Below, one piece after another: positions 28,734 through 38,418 of a stretch of DNA of 51,030 nt. The translations under genes were made by a program, and so were the position numbers. Where the stretch lies: the NCBI RefSeq assembly GCF_023264895.1, contig NZ_JAHFUY010000029.1, forward strand, positions 1 to 51,030, in the 5' to 3' direction. The DNA is from Herbiconiux sp. Its GTDB lineage: Bacteria; Actinomycetota; Actinomycetes; Actinomycetales; Microbacteriaceae. Under the pieces are notes generated by a model. It did not search any database. It saw only the letters and a program-made list of their open reading frames with translations, and had not been told where the DNA came from. Every line of letters begins with the position of its first letter. The first letter of the stretch is position 1.

Positions 28734-29486
28734 TCACCACCGCCCGAGGGCCACATTGGCCACGGCGATCGCGGCGGGACCGGCGGTGGAGGTGCGCAGC
28801 ACCTCGTCGCCGAGGCGCACGAGCTGCGCGCCGGCCTCGGTGAGCAGCTCGAGCTCGCGCGGTGAGATCCCGCCCTCGGGGCCCACCACGAGGAGGGTGG
28901 TGCCGGGACCGGACGCGAGATCGACCGAGCTCAGCCGGTCGGCCGCCGTGGGCTCGAGCACGAGGATGCGCGTGGGCGCCTCGCGGTCGGTGGCGCGGGC
29001 GATCAGAGCCTTGGTGTCGACCGGGTCGTCGACCACCGGGACCCACGGCCGGATGGACTGCTTGGCGGCCTCGCGCACGATCGTGGTCCAGCGCTCCACG
29101 CCCTTCGCCACCTTCGGGCCGGACCAGCGCGAGACCGAGCGCTCGGCCTGCCACGGCACGATCGCGGAGACGCCCAGCTCGGTGGCGGCCTGGATGGCGA
29201 GCTCGTCACGGTCGCCTTTCGCGAGCGCCTGCACGAGCACGAGCCGGGGTGTCGGCTCGTCGTGCCACTCGCTCGACTCCACGGCGATCTCGAGCTGCTT
29301 CGCCTCGGCCTTCACGACGACGCCGCGGACCATGAGGCCGCGCCCGTCGCCGATGGTTGTGTGCTCACCCACGCGCATCCGGTTGACCGTGACCGCGTGG
29401 CGCGCCTCGTCGCCGGAGAGCTCGACGAGGTCGCCGGTCTCGATCGGGATCACGGCGAGGTCGTCGCGCAGGAACAGGGAGCTCAC
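28734..29486 (-). CDS. rsmE: 16S rRNA m3U1498 methyltransferase
   Basis: SPOUT methyltransferase for U1498 of 16S rRNA. 250 residues: N-terminal PUA-like domain with DEARHAVTVNRMRVG, then the SPOUT core with LVLVQALAKGDRDELAIQAATELGV, SRWSG, VGPEGGIS and LGDEVLRTSTAGPAA. Start GTG 29486; dnaJ ends 8 bases upstream. Co-transcribed with hrcA-dnaJ, so it may share heat control. Confidence 0.95.
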   Translation of the reverse strand: MSSLFLRDDLAVIPIETGDLVELSGDEARHAVTVNRMRVGEHTTIGDGRGLMVRGVVVKAEAKQLEIAVESSEWHDEPTPRLVLVQALAKGDRDELAIQAATELGVSAIVPWQAERSVSRWSGPKVAKGVERWTTIVREAAKQSIRPWVPVVDDPVDTKALIARATDREAPTRILVLEPTAADRLSSVDLASGPGTTLLVVGPEGGISPRELELLTEAGAQLVRLGDEVLRTSTAGPAAIAVANVALGRW

Positions 29487-29493
29487 GAGCGGG

Positions 29494-30603
29494 TCAGACG
29501 TTCAGGAAGCGGTCGCGGAGCTTGGCGAAGAGGCCCTGCTGGAAGTGCCCGAGCGTGGGGGCCGGGTACTTGTGCGCCTTCGCGAGCTGCTTGACCAGCT
29601 CCTTCTGCTTGTGGTCGAGCTTCGTGGGGGTGACCACCTGGATGCCCACGCGCAGGTCTCCGCGGCCGTTGCCGCGGAGGTGCGTGATGCCGCGGCCCTT
29701 GACCGTGAGCACCTCGGCGCTCTGCGTGCCGGGCTTGATCTCGAGCTCGATGTCGCCGTCGAGCGCCTTGACCGAGGTGGTGGTGCCGAGCACCGCATCC
29801 CACATCTGCACCTCGAGGGTGCAGAGCAGGTCGTCCTCGTTGCGGGAGAAGACGTCGTGGTGACGCACCTTCATCTCGAGGTACACGTCTCCCTGCGGGC
29901 CGCCCGCGGGGCCGACCTCGCCCTGGCCGGGGAGCTGCAGCCGCAGACCGGTGTCGACGCCGGCCGGGATGTCGACCGGGATGGTGCGGCGGGCGCGCAC
30001 GCGGCCCTGGCCCTGGCAGGTGGAGCAGGGGTTGGGGATGACGGTGCCGTAGCCGCGGCAGGTGCCGCACGGGGCGCTCGTGACGACGTTGCCGAGGAGC
30101 GACCGCACGGTGCGCTGGATCGAGCCGGAGCCGCCGCAGATGTCGCAAGTGACGGGCGAGGTGCCGGGCTGGCAGCACGAGCCGCTGCAGGTCTCGCAGA
30201 GCACGGCCGTGTCGACCTCGAGGTCGCGGTGGGTGCCGAAGATGACCTCGCCGAGGTCGACCTCCACGCGCAGCAGGGCGTCCTGGCCCCTCTCGGCGCG
30301 CGACTTGGGGCCGCGCGAACCGCCGCCCTGGCCGCCGAAGAAGGTCTCGAAGATGTCGCCGAAGCCGCCGAAGTTCTGGCCGCCCCCGCCGAACCCCTGC
30401 TGCGGGCCGCGGTCGTAGTCGCGGCGCTGACCGGGATCGCTCAGCACATCGTAGGCGTGGGTGACCTGCTTGAACTTCTCCTGCGCATCCGGGCTCGGAT
30501 TGACGTCGGGGTGCAGCTCGCGGGCGAGCTTGCGGTAGGCCTTCTTGATCTCCTCGGGCGTCGCTTCGCGGGACACGCCGAGTACGTCGTAGTGGTCAGC
30601 CAC
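29494..30603 (-). CDS. dnaJ: Chaperone DnaJ
   Basis: DnaK co-chaperone. 369 residues: J domain (1-68, with H-P-D at 31-33), Gly/Phe linker, zinc centre with four Cys repeats ([32 protein letters not shown]) and two beta-sandwich substrate domains. The first repeat ends in Cys where the consensus has Gly; its metal-binding C-x-x-C is intact. Start GTG 30603. It is the second gene after hrcA, the usual place for actinobacterial DnaJ2. dnaK is not in the window. Confidence 0.97.
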   Translation of the reverse strand: MADHYDVLGVSREATPEEIKKAYRKLARELHPDVNPSPDAQEKFKQVTHAYDVLSDPGQRRDYDRGPQQGFGGGGQNFGGFGDIFETFFGGQGGGSRGPKSRAERGQDALLRVEVDLGEVIFGTHRDLEVDTAVLCETCSGSCCQPGTSPVTCDICGGSGSIQRTVRSLLGNVVTSAPCGTCRGYGTVIPNPCSTCQGQGRVRARRTIPVDIPAGVDTGLRLQLPGQGEVGPAGGPQGDVYLEMKVRHHDVFSRNEDDLLCTLEVQMWDAVLGTTTSVKALDGDIELEIKPGTQSAEVLTVKGRGITHLRGNGRGDLRVGIQVVTPTKLDHKQKELVKQLAKAHKYPAPTLGHFQQGLFAKLRDRFLNV

Positions 30604-30673
30604 CAGGGGCTACTCCTTCGTTCGGTCAGGAATTCGGTGCGGAATGCGGGGGAAGAGAAGAGGTCGGCGACGA

Positions 30674-31708
30674 TCAGCCGGGGGTGCCGGGGTCGCCCAG
30701 GGTGCGGGAGAGGTAGCGCGCGACCGCGCGCACGGCGGAGATGTTGCTCGAGTAGTCCATGCGCGTGGGGCCGAGCACGCCGAGCCTCGAGATGGAGGTG
30801 CCGACGCCGCGGTAGCCCGAGGCCAGGATGGAGGTCTCGCCGAGGCCGAACGACTCGTTCTCGCGGCCGATCGAGACGGTCACACCGCGCTGGTCGGCCT
30901 CCATCTCGCTGAACAGGCGGAGCAGCACCACCTGCTCCTCGACCGCCTCGAGCACGGGGAGGATGCTGCCGTTGAAGTCGTCCTCCGTGCGCACGAGGTT
31001 CGCAGCCCCTGCGATGAGCATCTTCTCCTGCCGGTTGGCGGAGAGCTGCTCGAGCAGGATCGCGACGACACGGTCGGTGACGGGCCGCTCGGCGGGCGGG
31101 AAGCGCTCACTGAGACCGGCGAGCGCCGCGGCGCCCTCGATGACGGTGAGCCCCGAGAGCACCTCGTTGAGGCGGCTGCGGAGCGTGGCGATGAGCGCGT
31201 CGTCGAGGTCGGCCGGCACATCGACGACCCGCTGGTCGACGTGGCCCGCATCCGTGATGACCACTGTCATGAGCCGCCGCGTGGTGAGCGCCACGACCTC
31301 GACGTGCCGCACCCGGGCCTGCGACAGCGAGGGGTACTGCACGAGCGCCACCTGGTGCGTGAGCTGGGAGAGCAGGCGCACGGTGCGGGCCAGCACGTCG
31401 TCGACGTCGACCGAGGAGCCGAGGAAGGTCTCGATGGCGTGGCGCTGGGCCTGGCTGAGGGGGCGCAGGTCGGAGAGGTGGTCGACGAAGAGGCGGTAGC
31501 CCTTGTCGGTGGGCACGCGGCCCGAGGAGGTGTGCGGAGCGGTGATGAGCTCCTCCTCCTCGAGGAGGGCCATGTCGTTGCGGATGGTCGCGGCCGAGAC
31601 GCCGAAGGAGTGCTGCTCGGCGATGCGCTTCGAGCCCACGGGCTCGCGCGAGGCGACGTAGTCCTGAACGATCACACGGAGGACTTCGAGACTGCGTTCC
31701 GACACCAT
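30674..31708 (-). CDS. hrcA: Heat-inducible transcription repressor HrcA
   Basis: Represses CIRCE-controlled chaperone genes; titrated by GroE under stress. 344 residues from ATG 31708 with a GGAGGAGGG ribosome site; a GTG one codon later is also possible. N-terminal winged helix with EPVGSKRIAE and SAATIRNDMALLEEE, followed by the GAF-like dimer domain and GVTVSIGRENE. A perfect CIRCE lies 40 bases upstream, so it represses itself and dnaJ. Confidence 0.97.
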   Translation of the reverse strand: MVSERSLEVLRVIVQDYVASREPVGSKRIAEQHSFGVSAATIRNDMALLEEEELITAPHTSSGRVPTDKGYRLFVDHLSDLRPLSQAQRHAIETFLGSSVDVDDVLARTVRLLSQLTHQVALVQYPSLSQARVRHVEVVALTTRRLMTVVITDAGHVDQRVVDVPADLDDALIATLRSRLNEVLSGLTVIEGAAALAGLSERFPPAERPVTDRVVAILLEQLSANRQEKMLIAGAANLVRTEDDFNGSILPVLEAVEEQVVLLRLFSEMEADQRGVTVSIGRENESFGLGETSILASGYRGVGTSISRLGVLGPTRMDYSSNISAVRAVARYLSRTLGDPGTPG

Positions 31709-31747
31709 CTGGAACCCTCCTCCCGATCGCCGACCCGGAGCGGGCTG

Positions 31748-31774
31748 TTGGCACTCACACATCCGGAGTGCCAA
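31748..31774. promoter_or_regulatory. CIRCE operator of hrcA-dnaJ
   Basis: TTGGCACTC, 9 bases, GAGTGCCAA: both arms perfectly complementary and one base per arm from the TTAGCACTC consensus. It immediately follows the -10 element in the direction of transcription, so HrcA would block initiation. Confidence 0.93.
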
Positions 31775-31779
31775 TTATA
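31774..31779 (-). promoter_or_regulatory. hrcA promoter -10 element
   Basis: TATAAT on the minus strand, sharing one base with the CIRCE. No good -35 is seen 16-18 bases upstream, which suggests an atypical promoter. Confidence 0.6.
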
Positions 31780-31900
31780 TCCCCCATCGGGGGCTTGCGG
31801 GTGCGGACACCCGCCGTCCAAATCATTGCCCGCACCGACCCCGAGCGCTATCCTGCCTCTGATACGAGCCTCCGCTCCCCGTCTGAAAGGCACAGAGACA

Positions 31901-32440
31901 ATGACTGACCCCAACGCAACGCCGCCGTACGACCCGGCCGCAGGCCAGCCGACGCCTCCTCCCGGCCAGACCCCTCCCCCCGGGTACCAGGCTCCGCCCC
32001 CCGGCTACCAGGCTCCCCCGGCCGGCCAGCAGGGCTACCCCCAGCAGCAGGGCTACCCGCAGCAGCAGGGCTACCAGGGCCCCGTCGCCGCCGCTCCGCT
32101 CTCGCCCGCCGAGGACAAGCAGTGGGCGATGCTCGGCCAGCTCGGCGGCATCCTGGGCTGGCTCCCGCCGCTGATCATCTGGCTGGTCTTCAAGGACCGC
32201 GGCCCCCTGACCAACCAGGAGGCCAAGGAGTCCCTCAACTTCCAGATCACCGTCGCGATCTTCGTGGTGGGCCTCTACATCATCGGCACGGTGCTGTCGA
32301 TCATCTTCATCGGCTTCCTGTTCTACTTCCTGGCCTGGGCCGTGCAGATCGTGGGCCTCATCTTCGCGATCATCGCGGGTGTGAAGGTCAACAGCGGCGG
32401 CACCTACCGCTACTTCTTCAACTTCCGCTTCATCAAGTAG
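31901..32440 (+). CDS. DUF4870-type membrane protein with Pro/Gln/Tyr-rich N-terminus
   Basis: 179 residues. The first 65 are low complexity, with repeats such as PPGYQAPPPGYQAPP and QGYPQQQGYPQQQGY. The rest is a DUF4870-like domain with about three membrane helices (from MLGQLGGILGWLPPLIIWLVF through FIIAGVKVNSGG-like end). Role unknown. Start ATG 31901, with GAAAGG about 12 bases upstream. Convergent with hemW, 9 bases apart, and divergent from hrcA. Confidence 0.88.
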   Translation: MTDPNATPPYDPAAGQPTPPPGQTPPPGYQAPPPGYQAPPAGQQGYPQQQGYPQQQGYQGPVAAAPLSPAEDKQWAMLGQLGGILGWLPPLIIWLVFKDRGPLTNQEAKESLNFQITVAIFVVGLYIIGTVLSIIFIGFLFYFLAWAVQIVGLIFAIIAGVKVNSGGTYRYFFNFRFIK

Positions 32441-32449
32441 CGCGAAGCA

Positions 32450-33673
32450 CTACGTCAGGCGGCGCACCACGGCGTCGGCGAGCAGACGGCCCTTCAGGGT
32501 CAGCTCGACCGCCCCGCGGAGCGCCGCCTTTCCGTCTATCAGGCCCTCGGCGATGAGGCCGGCGACCTCGCGGCGGGCCTCCGGCGCGAGCGACTGCGTC
32601 TGCAGGGCACCGCGCACCCGGGTGAGCAGGAGCACGCGCTCGAGCTCGCCCGTCTCGCCGTCGATGGTCTCGCGGCCCGCGGCGGGAGATTCGCCCGCCG
32701 CGATCCGCTGCGCGTACGCCGCGGGGTGCTTGACGTTCCACCAGCGCGTCTCGCCCACGTAGCTGTGCGATCCGGGGCCGATCCCCCACCAGTCATGGCC
32801 GACCCAGTACGACAGGTTGTGCCGGGAGGGCCGCCCCGTCTCACGGTGCGCCCAGTTGCTCACCTCGTACCAGTCGTAGCCCGCGCTCGCGAGCGTCGCA
32901 TCCGCGAGCTCGTACATGTCGGCCTGCAGATCGTCCGAGGGCTCCGCCACCTGACCGGAGCGGATCTGACGGGCGAGCTTCGTGCCGTCCTCCACGATCA
33001 GCGCATAGGCCGAGACGTGGTCGGGCTCGTTCTCGAGCACAGCGTCGAGCGAGCGGCGCCAGTCGTCGAGCGTCTCGCCCGGGGTGCCGTAGATGAGGTC
33101 GAGGCTCACCTGCAGGCCGGCCTCGCGGGCCCAGCGCACGACATCCGGGATGCGCGCGGGGTCGTGCGTGCGCTCGAGCGTGGCGAGCACGCTCGGCACG
33201 GCCGACTGCATGCCGAAGCTCACCCGCGTGAAGCCGGCCTCGGCGAGGGTCTGCAGGTAGGCGGCGTCGACCGAGTCGGGGTTGGCCTCGGTGGTGATCT
33301 CCGCATCCGGCACGAAGCCCCAGGTGTCGCGGGCCGCGCCGAGCATCTGCGCCAGCTGGTGGGCGGGCAGCAGCGTGGGCGTGCCGCCCCCGAAGAAGAC
33401 CGTCGAGAGCGGGCGCTCCGGCACCCCGGAGCCCTCGAGCACACCGCGGGCGAAGCGCATCTCGGCGATCGCCTCGTCGGCGTAGTCGGACTGCTTGGCC
33501 CCGCGCAGTTCGGTCGCCGTGTAGGTGTTGAAGTCGCAGTAGCCGCAGCGCACCCGGCAGAAGGGCACGTGCACGTAGAGGCCGAGGTCGCGATCGGCCG
33601 AGGCCGCCGCACCCGTGGGCGGCAGCAGGCCGTCGGTGGGAGCGGGGTCTCCCAGCGGGAGAGCGGAGGGCAC
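32450..33673 (-). CDS. hemW: Radical-SAM heme chaperone HemW
   Basis: Heme-delivery protein related to anaerobic coproporphyrinogen oxidase HemN. 407 residues. Cluster motif PFCRVRCGYCDF (Cys39/43/46), FFGGGTPTLLP, the HemW-type H-N-L-S-Y-W and GIGPGSHSY. The fourth Cys of true HemN is absent, which favours HemW. Start GTG 33673; the DUF1990 stop is 6 bases upstream. Same strand as lepA. Confidence 0.93.
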   Translation of the reverse strand: MPSALPLGDPAPTDGLLPPTGAAASADRDLGLYVHVPFCRVRCGYCDFNTYTATELRGAKQSDYADEAIAEMRFARGVLEGSGVPERPLSTVFFGGGTPTLLPAHQLAQMLGAARDTWGFVPDAEITTEANPDSVDAAYLQTLAEAGFTRVSFGMQSAVPSVLATLERTHDPARIPDVVRWAREAGLQVSLDLIYGTPGETLDDWRRSLDAVLENEPDHVSAYALIVEDGTKLARQIRSGQVAEPSDDLQADMYELADATLASAGYDWYEVSNWAHRETGRPSRHNLSYWVGHDWWGIGPGSHSYVGETRWWNVKHPAAYAQRIAAGESPAAGRETIDGETGELERVLLLTRVRGALQTQSLAPEARREVAGLIAEGLIDGKAALRGAVELTLKGRLLADAVVRRLT

Positions 33674-33679
33674 GGGCGC

Positions 33680-34351
33680 CTACAGTCCCCGCGCGGGCGA
33701 GAGCGAGCGGAGGTAGCGGCGCGTGGCTCGCGCCTGCATGATGCGGAGCACGGGGTAGCCCAGGCGGTAGTACCAGGTGCTCGGGCGGGAGAAGGCGCGG
33801 ATGACGATCCAGACCGAGTCGTCCTGGCGACGCTCCACGACGAAGCTCTCCTCACCCGACTCCGGATGCCCGGGCAGGGTTCCGTAGGCGAAGCCCCGGC
33901 GGCCGGGCTCCTCCACCAGGTAGACCACGCGCACCGGCGCCTTGACCACGAGGCCGAACGCCTTGATCGAGAGCACGGCGGTGGTGCCGGGCGAGACGAG
34001 GGGCGTGCCGTCTTCTCCGTAGGCCTGCTCCGGATGCGTGTCGCGGGGGGCGACCGGATTGCCCTCGGAATCGAAGACGAGGCCCACGTAGTCGGTCTCG
34101 GTGGGGGTGGGCAGCTGGATGTCGCCCACGCTGATCCCGGCGCCGCGCTGGACGCCCCAGGCCATGAGCTTCGCGCTCGCGGCCTCGAAGCGCTCGGCGC
34201 CGGAGCCGATGCGGGCACGCGCCTCCATGGGGCGGAAGCCCTTCGGCGGGAAGTAGAGCAGGTCGGCCGACTGGGTGGCACCGATGGCGGCGTAGCTGAG
34301 CGGTGCGTCGACGGCCTGCTGAGGGGCGGGGAGGGCGCTCACCGCGGTCAC
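33680..34351 (-). CDS. DUF1990 family protein
   Basis: 223 residues matching DUF1990: [27 protein letters not shown] near residue 40, [15 protein letters not shown] and the C-terminal R-R-Y-L-R-S-L. Function unknown, no membrane helix. Start GTG 34351 overlaps the lepA stop (GTGA). Only the last 223 residues of a longer open frame are real; the rest is a lepA shadow. Confidence 0.87.
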   Translation of the reverse strand: MTAVSALPAPQQAVDAPLSYAAIGATQSADLLYFPPKGFRPMEARARIGSGAERFEAASAKLMAWGVQRGAGISVGDIQLPTPTETDYVGLVFDSEGNPVAPRDTHPEQAYGEDGTPLVSPGTTAVLSIKAFGLVVKAPVRVVYLVEEPGRRGFAYGTLPGHPESGEESFVVERRQDDSVWIVIRAFSRPSTWYYRLGYPVLRIMQARATRRYLRSLSPARGL

Positions 34352-36197
34352 TTCTTGTCCTTCTTCTCGACGTCGCCCGAGAGCGCGGCGATGAAGGCCT
34401 CCTGGGGGACCTCGACGCGGCCCACCATCTTCATGCGCTTCTTGCCCTCCTTCTGCTTCTCGAGCAGCTTGCGCTTCCGCGAGATGTCGCCGCCGTAGCA
34501 CTTGGCCAGCACGTCCTTGCGCATGGCGCGGATGGATTCGCGGGCGATGATGCGGGCGCCGATGGCGGCCTGGATGGGCACCTCGAACTGCTGGCGCGGG
34601 ATGAGCTCGCGGAGCCGGCCCGTCATCAGCACGCCGTAGGCGTAGGCCTTCTCGCGGTGCACGATCGCGCTGAACGCATCGACCTGCTCGCCCTGCAGGA
34701 GGATGTCGACCTTCACGAGGTCGGCCTCCTGCTCGCCGGCGGGCTCGTAGTCGAGACTCGCGTAGCCCGCGGTCTTCGACTTGAGGTTGTCGAAGAAGTC
34801 GAACACGATCTCGCCGAGGGGCATCGTGTACTTGATCTCCACCCGGTCCTCGCCGAGGTAGTCCATTCCCTGCAGGGTGCCGCGGCGCTGCTGGCAGAGC
34901 TCCATGATGGTGCCCACGTAGTCCTTGGGTGCGAGGATCGCCGCGTTGACCACGGGCTCCTTGACATTGAGGATCTTGCCGCCCGGGAACTCGCTCGGGT
35001 TGGTGACCGTGACGGTCTTCTTGTCCTCGGTCGTGACCTCGTAGATCACGCTCGGGGCCGTGGCGATGAGATCGAGGTTGAACTCGCGCTCGAGCCGCTC
35101 GGTGATGATCTCGAGGTGCAGGAGGCCGAGGAACCCGCAGCGGAAGCCGAAGCCGAGCGCCACGGACGTCTCGGGCTCGTAGACGAGCGCGGCGTCGCTC
35201 AGTTTGAGCTTGTCGAGCGCCTCGCGGAGCACCGGGTAGTCGCTGCCGTCGATCGGGTAGAGACCCGAGAACACCATCGGCAGCGGCTCGGTGTAGCCCG
35301 GGAGGGCCTTCGTGGCGGGCTTGGCGGCGGTCGTGACCGTGTCGCCGACCTTCGACTGGCGCACGTCCTTCACGCCCGTGATGAGGTAGCCGACCTCGCC
35401 CACCCCGAGGCCCTTGCTCGGGGTCGGCTCGGGCGAGCTGACTCCGATCTCGAGGATCTCGTGCGTGGCGCGTGTCGACATCATCTGGATGCGCTCGCGG
35501 GGGTTCAGGTGCCCGTCGATCATGCGGACGTAGGTGACCACGCCGCGGTAGGCGTCGTAGACGGAGTCGAAGATCATGGCGCGCGCCGAGGCATCCGGAT
35601 CGCCCTTCGGGGCCGGGATGCGCTCGACCACGCGGTCGAGCAGGTCCTCCACGCCCACGCCGGTCTTGCCGCTGACCCGCAGCACGTCGGCCGGGTCGCC
35701 GCCGATGAGGCTCGCGAGCTCCTTCGCGTACTTCTCCGGATCGGCCGCCGGCAGGTCGATCTTGTTGAGCACGGGGATGATCGTGAGGTCGTTCTCGAGC
35801 GCGAGGTAGAGGTTCGCGAGCGTCTGCGCCTCGATGCCCTGGGCGGCGTCGACGAGGAGGATGGCGCCCTCGCACGCGGCGAGGGAACGGCTCACCTCGT
35901 AGGAGAAGTCGACGTGACCCGGGGTGTCGATCATGTTGAGGGCGAAGGCCTCGCTGCCGAGCGACCACGGCATGCGCACCGCCTGGCTCTTGATCGTGAT
36001 GCCGCGCTCGCGCTCGATGTCCATGCGGTCGAGGTACTGGGCGCGCATGTCACGGTCGCTCACGACGCCCGTGATGCCGAGCATGCGGTCGGCGAGCGTC
36101 GACTTGCCGTGGTCGATGTGCGCGATGATGCAGAAGTTGCGGATGAACGCGGGGTCGGTGGAGGCAGGTTGAAGTGCCTTCAGTGATTTGGGGCTCA
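34348..36197 (-). CDS. lepA: Elongation factor 4 (LepA), back-translocating GTPase
   Basis: Ribosome-binding GTPase involved in 30S maturation and stalled elongation. About 616 residues. G1 [15 protein letters not shown]3 [15 protein letters not shown]4 [12 protein letters not shown], then domains II, III, V-like and the LepA-specific C-terminal tail ([20 protein letters not shown]). I prefer GTG 36197 ([10 protein letters not shown]), which has AGAGGA 4-5 bases before; ATG 36216 gives 6 more residues but no ribosome site. Head of lepA-DUF1990-hemW. Confidence 0.95.
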
Positions 36198-36346
36198 CGC
36201 ATTCCTCTGGATTCATCGACCGGGGCCTGGTCGGTGCGGCAGGATCGCCGGTCGACCCATTCTGCCACGTCGCGAAGGACTGCCGCGGAGACGACTCACA
36301 GCGTCACGGGTGGAAGTATCGGGGCCTCGTTCGGTTGAATCCTCCT

Positions 36347-37237
36347 ATGGCTATCTTCCTCACCGGCGCGACCGGCTACATCGGTTCCGCCGTCCTCCGT
36401 CAGCTCCGTGGCCAGGGCCGCGACGTCGTCGCCCTCGTGCGCACCGAGGAGAAGGCGCGCGAGGTGGAGGCCGCGGGCGCCACGGCCGTGCTCGGCTCCA
36501 TCACCGACCGCGAGATCGTGACGCACCTCGCGCTCGAGAGCGACGGTGTCATCCACACCGCCTCCCCCGGCGACGACTCGAGCGCCCCCACCGACGACGC
36601 CTTCGTGACCGCCGCGTTCGCCGGGCTCGAGGGCAGCGACAAGCCCTACGTGCACACGGGCGGCATCTGGATCTTCGGATCGGGCTCCGACCTCACCGAA
36701 TCGACCCCGTTCGCACCGCCCGCGCTCACCTCGTGGCGGCCCACGGTCGAGGCCCGGGTGCAGGGAGCCTCCGGGGTCAAGACCACGATCATCGCCCCGG
36801 CGGTGGTGTTCGGGCACGGCGGAGGCATCCCGAACGTCGTGGTCGACGCACCCCGGGTTCCCGGCTCCGACGGGGAGGCGCTCTCGCTGGTCGGGCCCGG
36901 CACGCAGCACTGGACGACGGTGTTCGTCGACGACCTCGCGGAGCTGTACCTGCTCGCGTTCGACCTCGCCGACGCCGGTTCGTACTACATCGGCGCGAGC
37001 GGGGAGAACCCGACCGTGCGCTCGCTCGGCGAGGCCGCCTCGGAGGCCGCGGGGCTCGGCGGGCGCGTGGAGCCGACCTCGGTGGAGGACGTGCACGCGC
37101 GACTCGGCGAGGGGTTCGGCGACGCGCTGCTGCTCGACCAGCAGGCCACCGGATCGGCCGCTCGCATCGACCTGGGCTGGGAGCCGAACGGGCCGACGCT
37201 GCTCGAGGAGCTGCGGGCGGGGTCGTACGCGCGCTGA
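36347..37237 (+). CDS. NAD(P)-binding SDR/epimerase-like protein
   Basis: 296-residue Rossmann protein, N-terminal FLTGATGYIGSAVLRQL binding motif, internal YVHTGGIWIFGSG and TTVFVDDLAELYLLA. It belongs to atypical/extended SDRs; the usual catalytic Y-x-x-x-K is not evident, so it may be an NmrA-like regulator or a redox enzyme of unknown substrate. Start ATG 36347 without a clear ribosome site. Divergent from lepA. The last 7 codons and stop are tandemly duplicated downstream. Not part of the usual lepA neighbourhood, so it may be a lineage-specific insertion. Confidence 0.85.
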   Translation: MAIFLTGATGYIGSAVLRQLRGQGRDVVALVRTEEKAREVEAAGATAVLGSITDREIVTHLALESDGVIHTASPGDDSSAPTDDAFVTAAFAGLEGSDKPYVHTGGIWIFGSGSDLTESTPFAPPALTSWRPTVEARVQGASGVKTTIIAPAVVFGHGGGIPNVVVDAPRVPGSDGEALSLVGPGTQHWTTVFVDDLAELYLLAFDLADAGSYYIGASGENPTVRSLGEAASEAAGLGGRVEPTSVEDVHARLGEGFGDALLLDQQATGSAARIDLGWEPNGPTLLEELRAGSYAR

Positions 37238-37292
37238 GGGGGGCCCGGGCTGAGGGCGGGGTCGTACGCGCGCTGAGGGTGGCCCGAGCTGA
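37215..37292. repeat. 39-bp tandem duplication of the epimerase gene end
   Basis: Units 37215-37253 and 37254-37292 are 37/39 identical. The first contains the last codons and TGA of the epimerase gene; the second repeats that end, including its TGA, in non-coding DNA. Confidence 0.85.
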
Positions 37293-37308
37293 GACCGTGT
37301 CTCCCGCG

Positions 37309-37391
37309 ACTTGACAGTTCCTGCGCCTAAAGCCGTCGACTTGACACAAGATGTGCCAAGTCGACGCCTTTTCGCGCAACTACTGTCAAGT
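37309..37391 (-). repeat. 83-bp palindromic intergenic repeat, copy 1
   Basis: Two 40-base arms (37309-37348 and 37352-37391, 33/40 complementary) around a 3-base loop. Ends are ACTTGACAGT/ACTGTCAAGT; a second T-T-G-A-C-A motif sits near the loop in each arm. Reverse-complement identity to the copy at 40239-40321 is 76/83. No coding capacity. Resembles a REP/MITE-type element or a conserved hairpin. Confidence 0.85.
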
Positions 37392-37422
37392 GGGGGGCGG
37401 GCGGAGGGGGGCGGAACGGCGG

Positions 37423-38418
37423 TCAGCGCGGGACGGCGGCCTCGACCTCGGCGGGGGTGAGGAAGGTGCTCGTGCGCTCGACGCGGTGCACGAGGTCGAC
37501 GAGTGCGGCGTTGACGGGGGCTTCGCGACCCACCGCGGCGGCAGCCGCCACCACCGCACCGTTCAGGTGGTCGATCTCGGTGAGCTGACCGCGGCGGATG
37601 CTCTGGAGGGTCGATCCCGGGTTCGGAACCGCCCCCATTCGCTTGCCCATGAGCCGCGGGAGCAGCTGCGCCACCCCGCGCGGCAGTCGGGCGACCGCGC
37701 CGAGCAGCCGGTCGTCGAGGCCGAGCAGCGACTCGAAGCGCACGCCGGAGGCCCGCGCGATGCGAATCGTCTCCTGCATGCTCGCGGTGAGCACCCGTCG
37801 GAGTCCGGGATGAGCGATCGTCTCCTGCACCGAGAGGCCGGTGATGGCCGGGAGCGCGTTGACGTGGTTGACCATGAGCTTCGTCCACTGCGCGCCCGTG
37901 AAGTTCTCGGTGACGCGGGTGTCGAGGAAGGCGCCGACGGTCCGGACCGTGTCGGTGAAGACATCCGGGGGCGTGGAGTCGAGACGTCCGAGGTAGGTGG
38001 CGCCGCCCGTGGTGATGGTGATCCGCCCCGGCTCGAGGAACGACGCCGCGTAGAGGGCGAGGGCTCCGATCACGGGGGTGTCCTGGAGGAGGCGGGATGC
38101 CTCCTCCGCGCCGCCGAGGCCGTTCTGCACGACGACGAGGGGCACGCCGGCCAGGAACGCGGCGTTCTCCGCGAGGGCGGCCGTCGCATCCTGAGCCTTG
38201 ACGCTGAGGAAGGCGAGCTCGGGCTTCTCCTCGAGGGCCGCGGTGGCGCGGGGGCGGGCGAGGTGATCGCCCCAGGCACCGGTGAGCTGGAGGCCCGCGG
38301 TGCGGATGGCGTCGAGCTGGGCGCCGCGGGCGGTGACGGCGACGCTGTGGCCCGCGCGGTCGGCGAGTGCTGCCGTGGCACCGCCGATGGCGCCGGCTCC
38401 GATGACGGCGATCCTCAT
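37423..38418 (-). CDS. Ketopantoate reductase PanE/ApbA family
   Basis: 331 residues: N-terminal Rossmann motif IAVIGAGAIGGATAALA, then the family's catalytic Lys and Asn in WTKLMVNHVNALPAITG, and a C-terminal helical domain. Likely reduces 2-dehydropantoate in pantothenate synthesis, but the family includes paralogues with other 2-keto substrates and there is no pan cluster here. ATG 38418 overlaps the aminotransferase stop as ATGA, so the pair is coupled. The C-terminal segment and gene neighbourhood suggest a two-gene cassette. Confidence 0.87.
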   Translation of the reverse strand: MRIAVIGAGAIGGATAALADRAGHSVAVTARGAQLDAIRTAGLQLTGAWGDHLARPRATAALEEKPELAFLSVKAQDATAALAENAAFLAGVPLVVVQNGLGGAEEASRLLQDTPVIGALALYAASFLEPGRITITTGGATYLGRLDSTPPDVFTDTVRTVGAFLDTRVTENFTGAQWTKLMVNHVNALPAITGLSVQETIAHPGLRRVLTASMQETIRIARASGVRFESLLGLDDRLLGAVARLPRGVAQLLPRLMGKRMGAVPNPGSTLQSIRRGQLTEIDHLNGAVVAAAAAVGREAPVNAALVDLVHRVERTSTFLTPAEVEAAVPR

